Positions 42,846 through 52,270 are shown, counted from the stretch's first letter. The stretch: 64,000 bases of DNA from Flavobacterium sp. TAB 87 (GCF_001529295.1 NZ_LLWK01000029.1:1-64000), one strand, 5' to 3'. The notes: generated by a model from the letters alone, not told the origin. Numbers and translations are program-made.

Positions 42846-45041
42846 ATGAATTCAAACGAAATTGAAATACATAAAGAATTAAAGAAGTATTTCGGCTTTA
42901 GCCAATTTAAAGGCTTACAAGAGCAAGTTGTTAAGAGCGTTTTAGATCAAAAAAACACTTTTGTAATTATGCCGACGGGCGGAGGTAAGTCCTTATGTTA
43001 TCAGCTTCCTGCCTTGATTCAAGAAGGGACTGCAATTGTTGTTTCGCCGCTGATCGCTTTGATGAAAAACCAAGTGGACGCAATACGAAGTTTGTCTTCA
43101 GAAAATGGAATTGCACACGTTTTAAATTCGTCTCTAACTAAAACGGAGATAACGCAAGTAAAAAAAGACATTACTTCTGGTTTAACCAAATTATTATACG
43201 TTGCGCCAGAATCTTTAACAAAAGAAGAGTATGTGCAGTTTCTTCAAGGGGTGACCATTTCTTTTGTAGCTATTGATGAGGCACACTGTATATCGGAGTG
43301 GGGGCATGATTTTCGTCCTGAGTACCGAAATCTTAAACACATTATCAAACAGTTAGGTGATGTTCCAATTATTGGCTTAACTGCTACTGCAACTCCTAAA
43401 GTTCAAGAGGATATCTTAAAAAACCTGGACATGGTCGATGCTACTACTTTTAAAGCATCATTTAATAGACCAAATTTATATTACGAAATTCGAACAAAAA
43501 CCAAGAATGTAGAGTCGGATATTATTCGTTTCATCAGTCAGCATAAAGGTAAGTCTGGAATTATTTATTGTTTGAGTCGTAAAAAAGTAGAGGCTATTGC
43601 CGAAGTTTTACAAGTAAACGGAATTAGTGCCGTGCCTTATCACGCCGGTTTAGATGCGAAGACGAGAGCAAGGCATCAAGATATGTTTTTGATGGAAGAT
43701 GTAGATGTAGTAGTTGCTACAATTGCATTTGGAATGGGAATTGACAAGCCCGATGTACGTTATGTAATTCACCATGATATTCCAAAATCACTCGAAAGTT
43801 ACTACCAAGAAACTGGTCGTGCGGGTCGTGATGGAGGAGAAGGGCATTGTTTGGCATACTATTCCTATAAAGATGTGGAAAAGTTAGAGAAATTCATGTC
43901 TGGTAAACCAGTTGCTGAACAAGAAATTGGTTTTGCGTTATTGCAAGAAGTCGTTGCTTATGCCGAAACTTCAATGTCAAGGCGCAAATTTTTATTGCAT
44001 TATTTTGGTGAAGAGTTCAGCAGTGAAACTGGAGATGGAGCTGATATGGATGATAATGTTCGGAATCCAAAGACGAAGATCGAAGCCCAAAATGAGGTGG
44101 TCAAATTACTGCAAACGGTTCGAGATACCAAGCACATCTACAAATCAAAAGAAATTGTTTTTACCTTAATTGGGCGTGTAAACGCTGTAATTAAAGCGCA
44201 TAGAACTGATTCGCAATCTTTTTTTGGATCGGGTTCAAGTCATGACGAAAAATATTGGATGGCCTTGCTACGCCAAGTTTTAGTTGAAGGCTATTTATCT
44301 AAGGATATTGAAACATACGGAATTATAAAGATCACTAAATCAGGGTTGGATTTTATTGGAAATCCGTCGTCTTTCTTGATGTCTGAAGATCATGAGTACA
44401 ATGAAGCTGGTGATGATGCTATTGTAACCGCTTCAAAGACATCTGCTACAGCCGATGAAGTTTTGATGAATATGTTGCGCGAATTGCGTAAAAAAGTAGC
44501 TAAAAAATTAGGGGTACCGCCCTTTGTCGTTTTTCAAGATCCTTCTTTGGAGGATATGGCTTTAAAATATCCAATTACAATTCCAGAATTATATAATATT
44601 CATGGTGTTGGCGAAGGAAAAGCTAAGAAATATGGTGGAGATTTTGTCGCATTAATCAATCGATATGTAGAGGATAATGATATTATTCGTCCCGATGATT
44701 TGGTCGTTAAAACGACAGGCGTCAATTCGGCAAATAAATTGTATATTATTCAGAATATTGATAGAAAATTACCTTTAACTGATATTGCATCAGCCAAAGG
44801 ATTGTCTATGGATACGTTGATTAAAGAAATGGAGCAAATTGTGTATTCGGGAACTAAATTGAATATTAGCTATTGGTTGGAGGATATGCTAGACGAAGAC
44901 CAGCAAGAAGAAATTCATGATTATTTTATGGAGTCAGAATCTGATAAAATAAATGAAGCCTTAAAAGAATTTGATGGCGATTATGATATTGATGAATTGC
45001 GTTTGATGCGTATTAAATTCATTAGTGAAGTAGCCAATTAA
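42846..45041 (+). CDS. recQ: ATP-dependent DNA helicase RecQ
   Basis: The 731-residue protein has helicase motif I TGGGKS (44-49), motif II DEAH (144-147) in AIDEAHCISEWGHDFRPEY, motif VI ETGRAGRDG, an RQC region and an HRDC domain at about 540-610 (LRELRKKVAKKLGVPPFVVF). A C-terminal extension of about 100 acidic residues follows, as in other Bacteroidetes RecQ. The zinc-finger cysteines of E. coli RecQ are not evident, a point shared with this subgroup as far as I know. It unwinds DNA in recombination repair. Confidence 0.95.
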   Translation: MNSNEIEIHKELKKYFGFSQFKGLQEQVVKSVLDQKNTFVIMPTGGGKSLCYQLPALIQEGTAIVVSPLIALMKNQVDAIRSLSSENGIAHVLNSSLTKTEITQVKKDITSGLTKLLYVAPESLTKEEYVQFLQGVTISFVAIDEAHCISEWGHDFRPEYRNLKHIIKQLGDVPIIGLTATATPKVQEDILKNLDMVDATTFKASFNRPNLYYEIRTKTKNVESDIIRFISQHKGKSGIIYCLSRKKVEAIAEVLQVNGISAVPYHAGLDAKTRARHQDMFLMEDVDVVVATIAFGMGIDKPDVRYVIHHDIPKSLESYYQETGRAGRDGGEGHCLAYYSYKDVEKLEKFMSGKPVAEQEIGFALLQEVVAYAETSMSRRKFLLHYFGEEFSSETGDGADMDDNVRNPKTKIEAQNEVVKLLQTVRDTKHIYKSKEIVFTLIGRVNAVIKAHRTDSQSFFGSGSSHDEKYWMALLRQVLVEGYLSKDIETYGIIKITKSGLDFIGNPSSFLMSEDHEYNEAGDDAIVTASKTSATADEVLMNMLRELRKKVAKKLGVPPFVVFQDPSLEDMALKYPITIPELYNIHGVGEGKAKKYGGDFVALINRYVEDNDIIRPDDLVVKTTGVNSANKLYIIQNIDRKLPLTDIASAKGLSMDTLIKEMEQIVYSGTKLNISYWLEDMLDEDQQEEIHDYFMESESDKINEALKEFDGDYDIDELRLMRIKFISEVAN

Positions 45042-45060
45042 ATTTTAGATAAAAATATAA

Positions 45061-45105
45061 AAAAATCCAAATTTCAATATACTGTTTATTGAAATTTGGA
45101 TTTTT
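45061..45105. terminator. Bidirectional terminator between recQ and the 79-aa gene
   Basis: A 19-bp perfect stem (AAAAATCCAAATTTCAATA and its complement) surrounds a 7-nt loop. The A- and T-runs at its ends allow termination in both directions for these convergent genes. Confidence 0.85.
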
Positions 45106-45118
45106 TATTTGATAGCAT

Positions 45119-45358
45119 TTATTCTTCGTACAATTCTCCTCGATGCGGTTTTAAAGCATCTCTTACCAATATCATATTTTCATCCGTTACCACCATAAAC
45201 GCAATGGCGTACATGTCGTTTTTAATTTCGAAACCCGAAATATTGGGCTCTATTTCTTTGATTGCGATATATTCTTTTAGATGAATATCGTGGTGCTCGG
45301 CCGTTTTTGCTGCGGCTGGACCGCGAAAATCCCAAATTAATTTTATTTGTCTAGACAT
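45119..45358 (-). CDS. Conserved Flavobacterial protein, 79 aa
   Basis: The product begins MSRQIKLIWDFRGPAAAKTA, with EHHDIHLKEYI and FMVVTDENMILVRDALKPHR. I remember short proteins of this kind as conserved hypothetical proteins in Flavobacteriia, without a known function. The alternating strand-like and helical segments and a possible promoter-like TACCTTTA upstream (complement of 45387-45394) support a real gene. It converges on recQ through a shared terminator. Confidence 0.7.
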   Translation of the reverse strand: MSRQIKLIWDFRGPAAAKTAEHHDIHLKEYIAIKEIEPNISGFEIKNDMYAIAFMVVTDENMILVRDALKPHRGELYEE

Positions 45359-45415
45359 TATAATACGGTTCTAAGTTTGAAAGGAGTAAAGGTACAAAGT
45401 TTGTCTATTCTTTTT

Positions 45416-45423
45416 TATATTTG
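45416..45423 (+). promoter_or_regulatory. TAnnTTTG promoter box of the DUF2891 gene
   Basis: TATATTTG overlaps a TTG (45421) that would begin the longest reading frame, so the true start is the ATG at 45439, 15 bp after the box. Confidence 0.55.
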
Positions 45424-45438
45424 ATAAAAATCGCCGCT

Positions 45439-46503
45439 ATGAAAATCACCATGCAATTGCTGTTTATGTTTATTTCTACCACTTTTTTTGCTCAGCATTT
45501 AACGGTCGAAAGAGCCAATCATTTAGCAAGTCTACCAGTTAAATGTTTGCAGCAAGAATACCCGAATAAACTAAATCAACTGCTCATCGATAACACCGAA
45601 ATTCTCTCGCCAAAAGTATTGCATCCTGCTTTTTATGGTTGTTTCGATTGGCATTCTTCGGTTCATGGCCATTGGAGTTTAGTGTATTTGTTAAGTGAAT
45701 TTCCAGATTTGGCACAACGTGATTTTATTATTGCTCAACTAAAAGCCAATTTGTCCAAAGAAAATATTCAACAAGAAATTGCTTATTTCAATAAAGGCCA
45801 CGAGAAAGCATTTGAGCGCACGTATGGCTGGACGTGGTTGTTAAAGCTGCAATTAGAATTGGAGTCAAGTACTGATCTGTATGCAAAAGACTTAGCGGTA
45901 AATCTGCAACCATTGAGTGATTTAGTCGTGCAACGGTATTTAGATTTTCTGCCTAAATTAATGTATCCCGTTCGTGCTGGTACACATACTAATACGGCTT
46001 TTGGACTTAGTTTTGCTTGCGACTATGCTGTTCATTCTAAAAATATAGAATTGCAAAAATCTATTAGTGACAACGCGATTAGGCTTTTTCAGAAAGATCA
46101 AAATTGCCCTTTTAATTGGGAGCCAAGCGGTACTGATTTTTTATCTCCATGTATGGAAGAAATGGGAATCATGCAGCGTATTTTACCTGAAAAGGAATTT
46201 TTAAAATGGTTGCAGTCTTTTGCACCAGCTTTATTTACTAAAAGTTTCAACTGGGAAGTTGCTAAAGTTTCAGACCGAACGGATGGACATTTGGTACATT
46301 TAGATGGATTGAACTTTAGTCGTGCTTGGAATTTGTACCGCTTAATTCAGCAATATCCGAAACAATTTAGTTATTTGAAACCATTAGCAGATCAGCATCT
46401 TAATTTTTCTTTGCCTTCGGTTGTTGATGGTAATTATGAAGGAGAACATTGGTTGGCTTCTTTTGCGTTACGTGCATTTGATGAAGCAGCTAAGGTGAAA
46501 TAG
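45439..46503 (+). CDS. DUF2891 family secreted protein
   Basis: The product (354 residues) has a signal peptide MKITMQLLFMFISTTFFAQ and then a helical body with HPAFYGCFDWHSSVHGHWSL, GWTWLLKLQ, VRAGTHTNTAFGLSF, and GTDFLSPCMEE, which I recognise as DUF2891. The clustered His, Trp and Asp suggest a carbohydrate-type or alpha/alpha-toroid enzyme, but activity is unknown. It converges on the esterase gene with nine bases between the stops. Confidence 0.85.
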   Translation: MKITMQLLFMFISTTFFAQHLTVERANHLASLPVKCLQQEYPNKLNQLLIDNTEILSPKVLHPAFYGCFDWHSSVHGHWSLVYLLSEFPDLAQRDFIIAQLKANLSKENIQQEIAYFNKGHEKAFERTYGWTWLLKLQLELESSTDLYAKDLAVNLQPLSDLVVQRYLDFLPKLMYPVRAGTHTNTAFGLSFACDYAVHSKNIELQKSISDNAIRLFQKDQNCPFNWEPSGTDFLSPCMEEMGIMQRILPEKEFLKWLQSFAPALFTKSFNWEVAKVSDRTDGHLVHLDGLNFSRAWNLYRLIQQYPKQFSYLKPLADQHLNFSLPSVVDGNYEGEHWLASFALRAFDEAAKVK

Positions 46504-46512
46504 AGCACTTTA

Positions 46513-47448
46513 TTACTTGCTAAAATGATTGCTTTTTAGCCATGCTTCGCAAGCTTGTGTCCAGTATTTGCTAGTGTCTTGAACGCCTAAGCCAAAACCG
46601 TGGCCTCCTTTTTCGTATATGTGTATTTCTGCTGGAATGTTATTTTTCTTTAAAGCCAAGTAATAATTGATGCTATTTTCTACGGGAACTGCATTGTCAT
46701 CTGTGGCGTGAACCAAAAATGCGGGCGGCGTGTCCTTGGTAACTTGCAACTCTCCTGAATATTTTTTCACCATTTCTTCAGAAGGCGATTTTCCTAATAA
46801 ATTTACTCTGCAGCCTAAGTGCGTAGTTTCTTTATTCATAGAAATTACGGGATAAATCAAGAGCGAAAAATCAGGTCGTGCACTTATTTTGTTTGTAGTA
46901 TGATAAACAGAATCAGCAAAATGAGTTGCTAAAGTGGCAGCAAGATGACCGCCAGCGGAAAAACCCATTATTCCTATTTTTTCGGGATTAAGGTGTAATT
47001 CAATAGCCTTGCTACGAATGTAACGCATGGCTTCTTGTGCATCTTGTAATGGTGCGACAGTTTTGTCAGTCATGATCACGTTACTAGGCAAACGGTATTT
47101 TAAAACAAAAGCAGTAATGCCTAAAGTATTTAACCATTCGGCCACTTTAAAACCTTCTTTGTCTATCGCTAAATGAGAGTAACCGCCACCAGGAAAAATT
47201 AGAACTGCAGTTCCATTGGCAATTTCTTGTTTGGGAATATAAATTGATAAAGTCGGAATCGACACCAATCGAGCACTTTTTAAAGTTCCGTTTTCTGATT
47301 CGTGTTTTTCTACATAATCTTTATTTTCGATGCTATTTGGAATAGCATTTTCCCATAAAGGAATTGTTTTCATTTGTGCGTTCATTGTTGAGATTGCAGT
47401 TGTTAGTAAAAGAATAAACAATACATTATAGAGGGAGAATTGTTTCAT
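46513..47448 (-). CDS. Secreted alpha/beta hydrolase (esterase, acetyl xylan esterase-like)
   Basis: The 311-residue product has a signal peptide ending MNAQ. The hydrolase core shows LIFPGGGYSHLA (oxyanion hole), GIMGFSAGGHLAATLA (nucleophile Ser in GFSAG), HATDDNAVPVEN (Asp) and GGHGFG (His). This matches the BD-FAE/axe-like group that often acts on acetylated sugars. A sugar role is inferred from the family only, since no polysaccharide-utilisation genes are nearby. Confidence 0.87.
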   Translation of the reverse strand: MKQFSLYNVLFILLLTTAISTMNAQMKTIPLWENAIPNSIENKDYVEKHESENGTLKSARLVSIPTLSIYIPKQEIANGTAVLIFPGGGYSHLAIDKEGFKVAEWLNTLGITAFVLKYRLPSNVIMTDKTVAPLQDAQEAMRYIRSKAIELHLNPEKIGIMGFSAGGHLAATLATHFADSVYHTTNKISARPDFSLLIYPVISMNKETTHLGCRVNLLGKSPSEEMVKKYSGELQVTKDTPPAFLVHATDDNAVPVENSINYYLALKKNNIPAEIHIYEKGGHGFGLGVQDTSKYWTQACEAWLKSNHFSK

Positions 47449-47764
47449 TTTTTATTTTTGGGCAAGTTAAACTATTTTTTAAAATTTATTTGCTGTGTTT
47501 TTTAAAGAAGGAGCTAGTTAGTTATTGAATGTATACTGGTTTTAAAAATGAAATTAGTACTACTTATGAAATCCTTTAGGTCGTAAAACTTTTATTTTCT
47601 TTAATGTAAAAGTAAAACAGAATATTAGACTATGTCTTCTGTGTTTATAGAGCTTCATGATTTTCAATTTGCATTTGTAAAGCAATACAAAATGAAAAAG
47701 GCTTTGTTTTTACAGACTCGAAAAAACAATATGTAAATGCTTTGGTTTTTTCTAACTTTGCATC
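47449..47764. other. Intergenic region with promoter at its right end
   Basis: This 316-bp gap separates two divergent genes. Apart from the TAACTTTG box at its right end nothing was recognised. The left promoter for the esterase could not be placed. Confidence 0.5.
47753..47760 (+). promoter_or_regulatory. TAnnTTTG promoter box directly before the FAD oxidoreductase
   Basis: TAACTTTG is a full consensus match and ends only four bases before the ATG at 47765. With the usual distance to the transcription start, the mRNA would have almost no leader. Confidence 0.6.
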
Positions 47765-49333
47765 ATGCCAAAAGAACTTTTATTACAGGTTTCTCCAGAA
47801 ACTGCCGCCAATGAATCGATGCTTAAAGAGCAGTTGTCTAAAGAATTAAAGATAGCCGCTGCCGATATTCAACATGTTAGTATTTTAAAAAGATCTATTG
47901 ATGCGCGTCAAAAAGCAGTCAAATTCAATTTAAAAGTAAGTGTTTTTATGAAAGGGGAATCATTTGTTGCGCAAACAATTGAATTACCAATTTATAAAGA
48001 TGTCTCTAATGCGCAAGAAGTACTTGTTGTAGGCGCTGGGCCTGCGGGACTTTTTGCCGCTTTGCAATTAATAGAGTTAGGATTGAAACCCATATTAATT
48101 GAAAGAGGAAAAGACGTTCGTGGTCGTCGTCGCGATCTAAAAGCAATTAATCGTGATCACATCGTGAACGAAGATTCAAATTACTGTTTCGGCGAAGGAG
48201 GAGCAGGGACCTATTCGGATGGTAAACTATACACACGTTCCAAAAAGCGCGGAGATGTCACTCGAATTTTAGAGTTGTTAGTTGCTTTTGGTGCCACTCC
48301 AGATATTTTGGTAGATGCGCATCCGCACATTGGAACCAATAAATTGCCGCAAATAATTGAAGACGTTCGAGAGAAGATCAAAGAATTTGGAGGACAAGTG
48401 TTGTTTGATACTCGCGTAATAGATATTCTATTAAAAGATAATGAAGTGCAAGGAGTGCTTATTCAAGATGGAACAACTATCGCAGCCAATAAATTAATTT
48501 TGGCGACTGGACATTCAGCCCGTGATATTTTTCAATTATTAGATAGAAAGAAAATTTTAATAGAAGCAAAGGCCTTTGCTTTGGGTGTTCGTGCAGAGCA
48601 TCCGCAATCGTTAATCGATCAAATACAGTACAGTTGCGATTATCGAGGAGACCATTTACCGCCAGCGCCTTACTCAATTGTAAAACAAGTGGGTGGTCGT
48701 GGTATGTATTCTTTTTGTATGTGTCCCGGCGGTGTAATTGCGCCTTGTGCGACAAGTCCAGGAGAGATAGTTACGAACGGATGGTCGCCTTCCAAACGCG
48801 ATCAACCCACAGCGAATTCTGGAATTGTAATCGAATTAAAATTAGAAGATTTTAAACCATTTGAAAAACATGGGGCCTTGGCCGGAATGGAATTTCAAAA
48901 AAGCATTGAGCAAAAGGCATGGCATTTGGCTGGTGAAACCCAAAAAGCGCCCGCACAACGAATGGTTGATTTTACGCAACATAAAGTTTCAGCCGACATT
49001 CCAAAAACATCATATGTTCCAGGCACCACTTCAGTAGAAATGGGAGCAGTTTTTCCTGGGTTTTTATCTCAAATTTTAAGAGAAGGTTTTACCGAATTTG
49101 GTAAGTCTATGCGTGGGTACCTGACCAACGAAGCAATTTTACATGCGCCCGAGAGTAGAACATCTTCTCCAGTGCGAATTCCGAGAGATAATTTCACCTA
49201 CGAACATCTTCAAATTAAAGGATTGTATCCTTGCGGAGAAGGAGCGGGCTACGCTGGCGGAATTATTTCGGCTGCTATCGATGGTGAAAAATGTGCACTA
49301 ATGATTGCTCAAGCACTGCAAAATAAAATTTAG
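47765..49333 (+). CDS. FAD-dependent oxidoreductase (COG2509 type)
   Basis: The 522-residue protein has an N-terminal 80-residue ferredoxin-like region, the FAD-binding VVGAGPAGLFAALQLIELG (about residues 88-106), IERGKDVRGRRRD, and ATGHSARDIF, followed by CMCPGGVIAP and a C-terminal GEGAGYAGGIISAAIDG. This is the pattern of the uncharacterised FAD-dependent dehydrogenase family. The substrate is unknown. It stands alone between a divergent esterase and convergent msr genes. Confidence 0.87.
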   Translation: MPKELLLQVSPETAANESMLKEQLSKELKIAAADIQHVSILKRSIDARQKAVKFNLKVSVFMKGESFVAQTIELPIYKDVSNAQEVLVVGAGPAGLFAALQLIELGLKPILIERGKDVRGRRRDLKAINRDHIVNEDSNYCFGEGGAGTYSDGKLYTRSKKRGDVTRILELLVAFGATPDILVDAHPHIGTNKLPQIIEDVREKIKEFGGQVLFDTRVIDILLKDNEVQGVLIQDGTTIAANKLILATGHSARDIFQLLDRKKILIEAKAFALGVRAEHPQSLIDQIQYSCDYRGDHLPPAPYSIVKQVGGRGMYSFCMCPGGVIAPCATSPGEIVTNGWSPSKRDQPTANSGIVIELKLEDFKPFEKHGALAGMEFQKSIEQKAWHLAGETQKAPAQRMVDFTQHKVSADIPKTSYVPGTTSVEMGAVFPGFLSQILREGFTEFGKSMRGYLTNEAILHAPESRTSSPVRIPRDNFTYEHLQIKGLYPCGEGAGYAGGIISAAIDGEKCALMIAQALQNKI

Positions 49334-49345
49334 TTTTAATACTAT

Positions 49346-49386
49346 AAAAAAAGGAGTTAAAATTTTTAGTTTCAGCTCCTTTTCAC
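49346..49386. terminator. Bidirectional terminator between the FAD gene and msrA
   Basis: Arms AAAAGGAG and CTCCTTTT with outer A- and T-runs enclose a 19-nt AT-rich loop. Both convergent genes can use it. Confidence 0.65.
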
Positions 49387-49387
49387 T

Positions 49388-50017
49388 TTAAGACTTCTTC
49401 ATTTTATCTTTAAAAACCTTTTCAAACTTATCTAATTTTGGCTGAATTACCATTTTACAATAGGGCTGACTTTTATTGTTTTTATAATAATCCTGATGGT
49501 AATCTTCGGCTACATAAAATTTTCCAATCAGCGCTATCTCCGTAACAATCGGATCGGGATATACTTTGGCTGCATTCAATTCAGCAATAACGCTTTCCGC
49601 TGCTTTTTTCTGGCTCGGACTGTTGTAGAAAATCACAGAACGGTATTGAGTTCCTACATCTCCGCCTTGTCTGTTCAGTGTAGTTGGATCATGAACGGTA
49701 AAAAACACTTTAAAAATTTCATTAATATTGGTTACCGTTTTGTCGTACGTAATTTGTATCACTTCGGCATGACCCGTTCTTCCTGTGCACACTTCATCGT
49801 AAGTCGGGTTTGCTTTCTGTCCTCCTGAAAAACCAGAAACCACAGATTGCACGCCATTTAATTGTTCATAAACAGCTTCGACGCACCAATAGCAGCCACC
49901 GCCAAGCGTTATCGTTTCTAAGTTCGCTCCTTTTGGACTTATTTTTAATTCTTTCGATTTTTGGCCACAAGCACTAACAGATAGCGCTAAAAGACCGAGT
50001 ATAAATAGTTTTTTCAT
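49388..50017 (-). CDS. msrA: Peptide-methionine (S)-S-oxide reductase, lipoprotein form
   Basis: The 209-residue product has a lipoprotein signal, MKKLFILGLLALSVSAC, with Cys17 as lipid site. The MsrA core shows TLGGGCYWCVEAV, with catalytic Cys42, then TGHAEVIQ, VFFTVHDPTTLNRQG and YVAEDYHQDYY. It reduces the S-form of methionine sulfoxide. A frame reaching 50056 uses a TTG inside the msrB 3' end and gives no signal peptide, so 50017 is chosen. It follows msrB after 7 bp. Confidence 0.92.
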   Translation of the reverse strand: MKKLFILGLLALSVSACGQKSKELKISPKGANLETITLGGGCYWCVEAVYEQLNGVQSVVSGFSGGQKANPTYDEVCTGRTGHAEVIQITYDKTVTNINEIFKVFFTVHDPTTLNRQGGDVGTQYRSVIFYNSPSQKKAAESVIAELNAAKVYPDPIVTEIALIGKFYVAEDYHQDYYKNNKSQPYCKMVIQPKLDKFEKVFKDKMKKS

Positions 50018-50024
50018 TTTTCTT

Positions 50025-50573
50025 TTATTTAGTATCTGGTACAAAGTCCAAGGCAATCGAATTCATACAATATCTTTTTCCTGTTGGAGGTGGGCCATCA
50101 TTAAACAAATGTCCTAAATGTCCTTCGCATCTGCCGCAAAGGGCTTCGGTTCGTTCCATACCTAAGGAATTATCTTGTTTGTAAATTACACTTTTCTTGT
50201 TTTCTTGCTCAAAGAAGCTTGGCCAGCCGCAACTACTTGCAAATTTAGCACCAGATTTAAAAAGCAAATTTCCACAAGACGCGCAATAATATGTTCCCTT
50301 TACATCTGCGTTCCAATACTTGCCCGTAAAAGGACGTTCGGTGTCAGCTTCTCGCATTACGGCATAAATGTCATCGGATAAAACTTTTTTCCATTCGGCA
50401 TCAGTTACATTCAGTTTTTTGGTGTCAGTATTTGAATAATAGGGATTGTTTTGTTTCTCAATTTTATTTTCCATCATTGTTGTTTTTTTTGTCTGATTAT
50501 TTTGTCCGCACGCTTGTAGTACAAAAAGAGGAATAATAAATAGAAAGTTAAAAAGGATCGATTTTGTTTTCAT
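50025..50573 (-). CDS. msrB: Peptide-methionine (R)-S-oxide reductase, lipoprotein form
   Basis: The 182-residue product has a lipoprotein signal with LQAC (Cys22). The MsrB domain has zinc-binding CASC (97-100) and CGRC (146-149), SSCGWPSF, GHLGHLFNDGPPPTGKRYCM and catalytic Cys169. It reduces the R-form of methionine sulfoxide and, together with msrA, would cover both stereoisomers in the envelope. The 290-bp gap upstream separates it from divergent idi. Confidence 0.92.
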   Translation of the reverse strand: MKTKSILFNFLFIIPLFVLQACGQNNQTKKTTMMENKIEKQNNPYYSNTDTKKLNVTDAEWKKVLSDDIYAVMREADTERPFTGKYWNADVKGTYYCASCGNLLFKSGAKFASSCGWPSFFEQENKKSVIYKQDNSLGMERTEALCGRCEGHLGHLFNDGPPPTGKRYCMNSIALDFVPDTK

Positions 50574-50836
50574 AATTACTAGGATTTTTTCGTTTGCGGT
50601 CGCTTATATTTTTTGGATATCATTGTAATTTGTTGGATTAACTTACAGTCCAAACAGCAAAGTTTTTATGTTTCTTTTATATACGTCAAAAAAGAAGTTT
50701 TGGTTTTTATACTATTCTTAGATCACTAAAAAACAACACTGTTTTTCAGTCATGTAAAGGTATAAATTTGAGTATTAACGCCTTAGTTAAACTTATCACA
50801 AACTTTATATAGCCTTTATAAATGGTTCTTTTTTCG

Positions 50837-50844
50837 TATTTTTG
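50837..50844 (+). promoter_or_regulatory. TAnnTTTG promoter box of idi
   Basis: TATTTTTG is a full consensus match 19 bp upstream of the idi ATG. No convincing TTG was seen at the -33 position. The rest of the 290-bp divergent gap to msrB holds nothing recognised, apart from a second TAAATTTG at 50763-50770. Confidence 0.6.
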
Positions 50845-50863
50845 TTAGTAACAATTATGATCT

Positions 50864-51391
50864 ATGACAGAAGAAAAAGTAATCCTTGTTAATACCAATG
50901 ATGAACCAATCGGATTGATGCCAAAATTAGAAGCGCACGAAAAAGCAGTATTGCATCGTGCATTTTCGGTATTTATTTTGAATGATAAAAAAGAAATCAT
51001 GTTGCAGCAAAGAGCCGCTCATAAGTATCATTCGCCCTTGCTTTGGACCAATACGTGTTGCAGTCATCAACGTGAAGGAGAATCCAATATCCAAGCAGGA
51101 ACCAGAAGACTCGATGAAGAAATGGGTTTTACCGCCGATTTAAAAGAGTTATTTCATTTTATCTACAAAGCACCCTTTGACAATGGTTTAACCGAACATG
51201 AATTAGATCATGTAATGATTGGCTATTGCAATGAGGAGCCAAAGATTAATCCAGAAGAAGTAGAGGCTTGGAAATGGATGAAAATTGAAGATATTAAATC
51301 AGATATGGTTACAAATCCGCAAAAATATACCATCTGGTTCAAGATTATTTTTGATAAATTTTATCATTTTTTAGAAGATCACACTATTTAA
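50864..51391 (+). CDS. idi: Isopentenyl-diphosphate delta-isomerase, type 1
   Basis: The 175-residue Nudix-type enzyme interconverts isopentenyl and dimethylallyl diphosphate. It has the active site NTCCSHQREGE with Cys65, the Nudix-like RRLDEEMGF, and EHELDHVMIG with catalytic Glu. Length is usual. The next gene begins nine bases later, so idi, queD and bcp probably form one operon. Confidence 0.95.
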   Translation: MTEEKVILVNTNDEPIGLMPKLEAHEKAVLHRAFSVFILNDKKEIMLQQRAAHKYHSPLLWTNTCCSHQREGESNIQAGTRRLDEEMGFTADLKELFHFIYKAPFDNGLTEHELDHVMIGYCNEEPKINPEEVEAWKWMKIEDIKSDMVTNPQKYTIWFKIIFDKFYHFLEDHTI

Positions 51392-51400
51392 ATCCCAGAT

Positions 51401-51811
51401 ATGAGAGTTACTATATCACGAAAAGCCCATTTTAATGCAGCGCACAGACTCTATCGAAAAGATTGGTCTTTTGAGAAGAATGATGCTGTTTTTGGAAAAT
51501 GTAACAATCCTAATTTTCATGGACACAATTACCAATTGACCGCTAGTGTTACCGGTAAAATTGATGTCGAAACTGGATTTGTTATAGATGTTAAAGATTT
51601 AGCGAACATAATATATGAGGAAGTCGAACTTCCTTTTGATCACAAAAATCTAAACTTAGATGTACCTGAATTTGAAAATTTGAATCCAACAGCCGAATAT
51701 ATTGCAGTTGTGATTTGGAATAAAATAAAAAAAAGATTACGAGCCGATTTTGATTTAGAAATCGTCTTATATGAGACAGAACGGAATTTTGTAACCTATA
51801 AAGGAGAATAG
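51401..51811 (+). CDS. queD: 6-carboxy-tetrahydropterin synthase family (QueD)
   Basis: The 136-residue product has zinc ligands His15 (FNAAHRLYR), His40 and His42 (NFHGHNYQL), catalytic Cys34 in FGKCNNPNFHGH, PFDHKNLNL and the final YETERNF. It makes the queuosine precursor 6-carboxy-tetrahydropterin, or acts as a pyruvoyl-tetrahydropterin synthase; the sequence alone does not separate them. No other queuosine gene is in the window. The stop touches the next ATG. Confidence 0.9.
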   Translation: MRVTISRKAHFNAAHRLYRKDWSFEKNDAVFGKCNNPNFHGHNYQLTASVTGKIDVETGFVIDVKDLANIIYEEVELPFDHKNLNLDVPEFENLNPTAEYIAVVIWNKIKKRLRADFDLEIVLYETERNFVTYKGE

Positions 51812-52270
51812 ATGTCATTGAAAATAGGAGATATAATACCCAACTTTAGCGCAAAAGACAATCACGGAGATGTCTTTGAAAGTAAAAGCGTAGTGGGGCG
51901 AAAACCATTGGTAATTTATTTTTACCCTAAAGACAACACGCCAGGATGTACAACAGAAGCCTGCGGATTTAGAGATCAATACGAAGACTTTAAAGATTTA
52001 GGAGTAGAAGTAATTGGTATCAGCAGTGATAGTGCAAAGTCACATAAAAAATTTGCAAAAAAGTACGAACTGCCTTTTATTTTATTGTCTGATAAAAGTA
52101 AAGACATTCGCAAGTTATTTGGAGTTCGCGATCATTTGTTCGGGTTAATTCCGGGTCGAGTGACATATATTGTGGATAAGAATGGAGTTATTGTTATGGT
52201 ATTTGATAGTATGAATGCTTCTAAACATATCGAGAAAGCTTTAGAAACACTTACCGAATTTGTATCGTAA
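51812..52270 (+). CDS. bcp: Thioredoxin-dependent peroxiredoxin (BCP type)
   Basis: The 152-residue protein has FYPKDNTPGCTTEACGFRD, with peroxidatic Cys46 and resolving Cys51 of the atypical two-Cys group, and GVRDHLFGLIPGRVTYIVD. It reduces peroxides in the cytoplasm. The ATG follows the queD stop without a spacer. Confidence 0.93.
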   Translation: MSLKIGDIIPNFSAKDNHGDVFESKSVVGRKPLVIYFYPKDNTPGCTTEACGFRDQYEDFKDLGVEVIGISSDSAKSHKKFAKKYELPFILLSDKSKDIRKLFGVRDHLFGLIPGRVTYIVDKNGVIVMVFDSMNASKHIEKALETLTEFVS

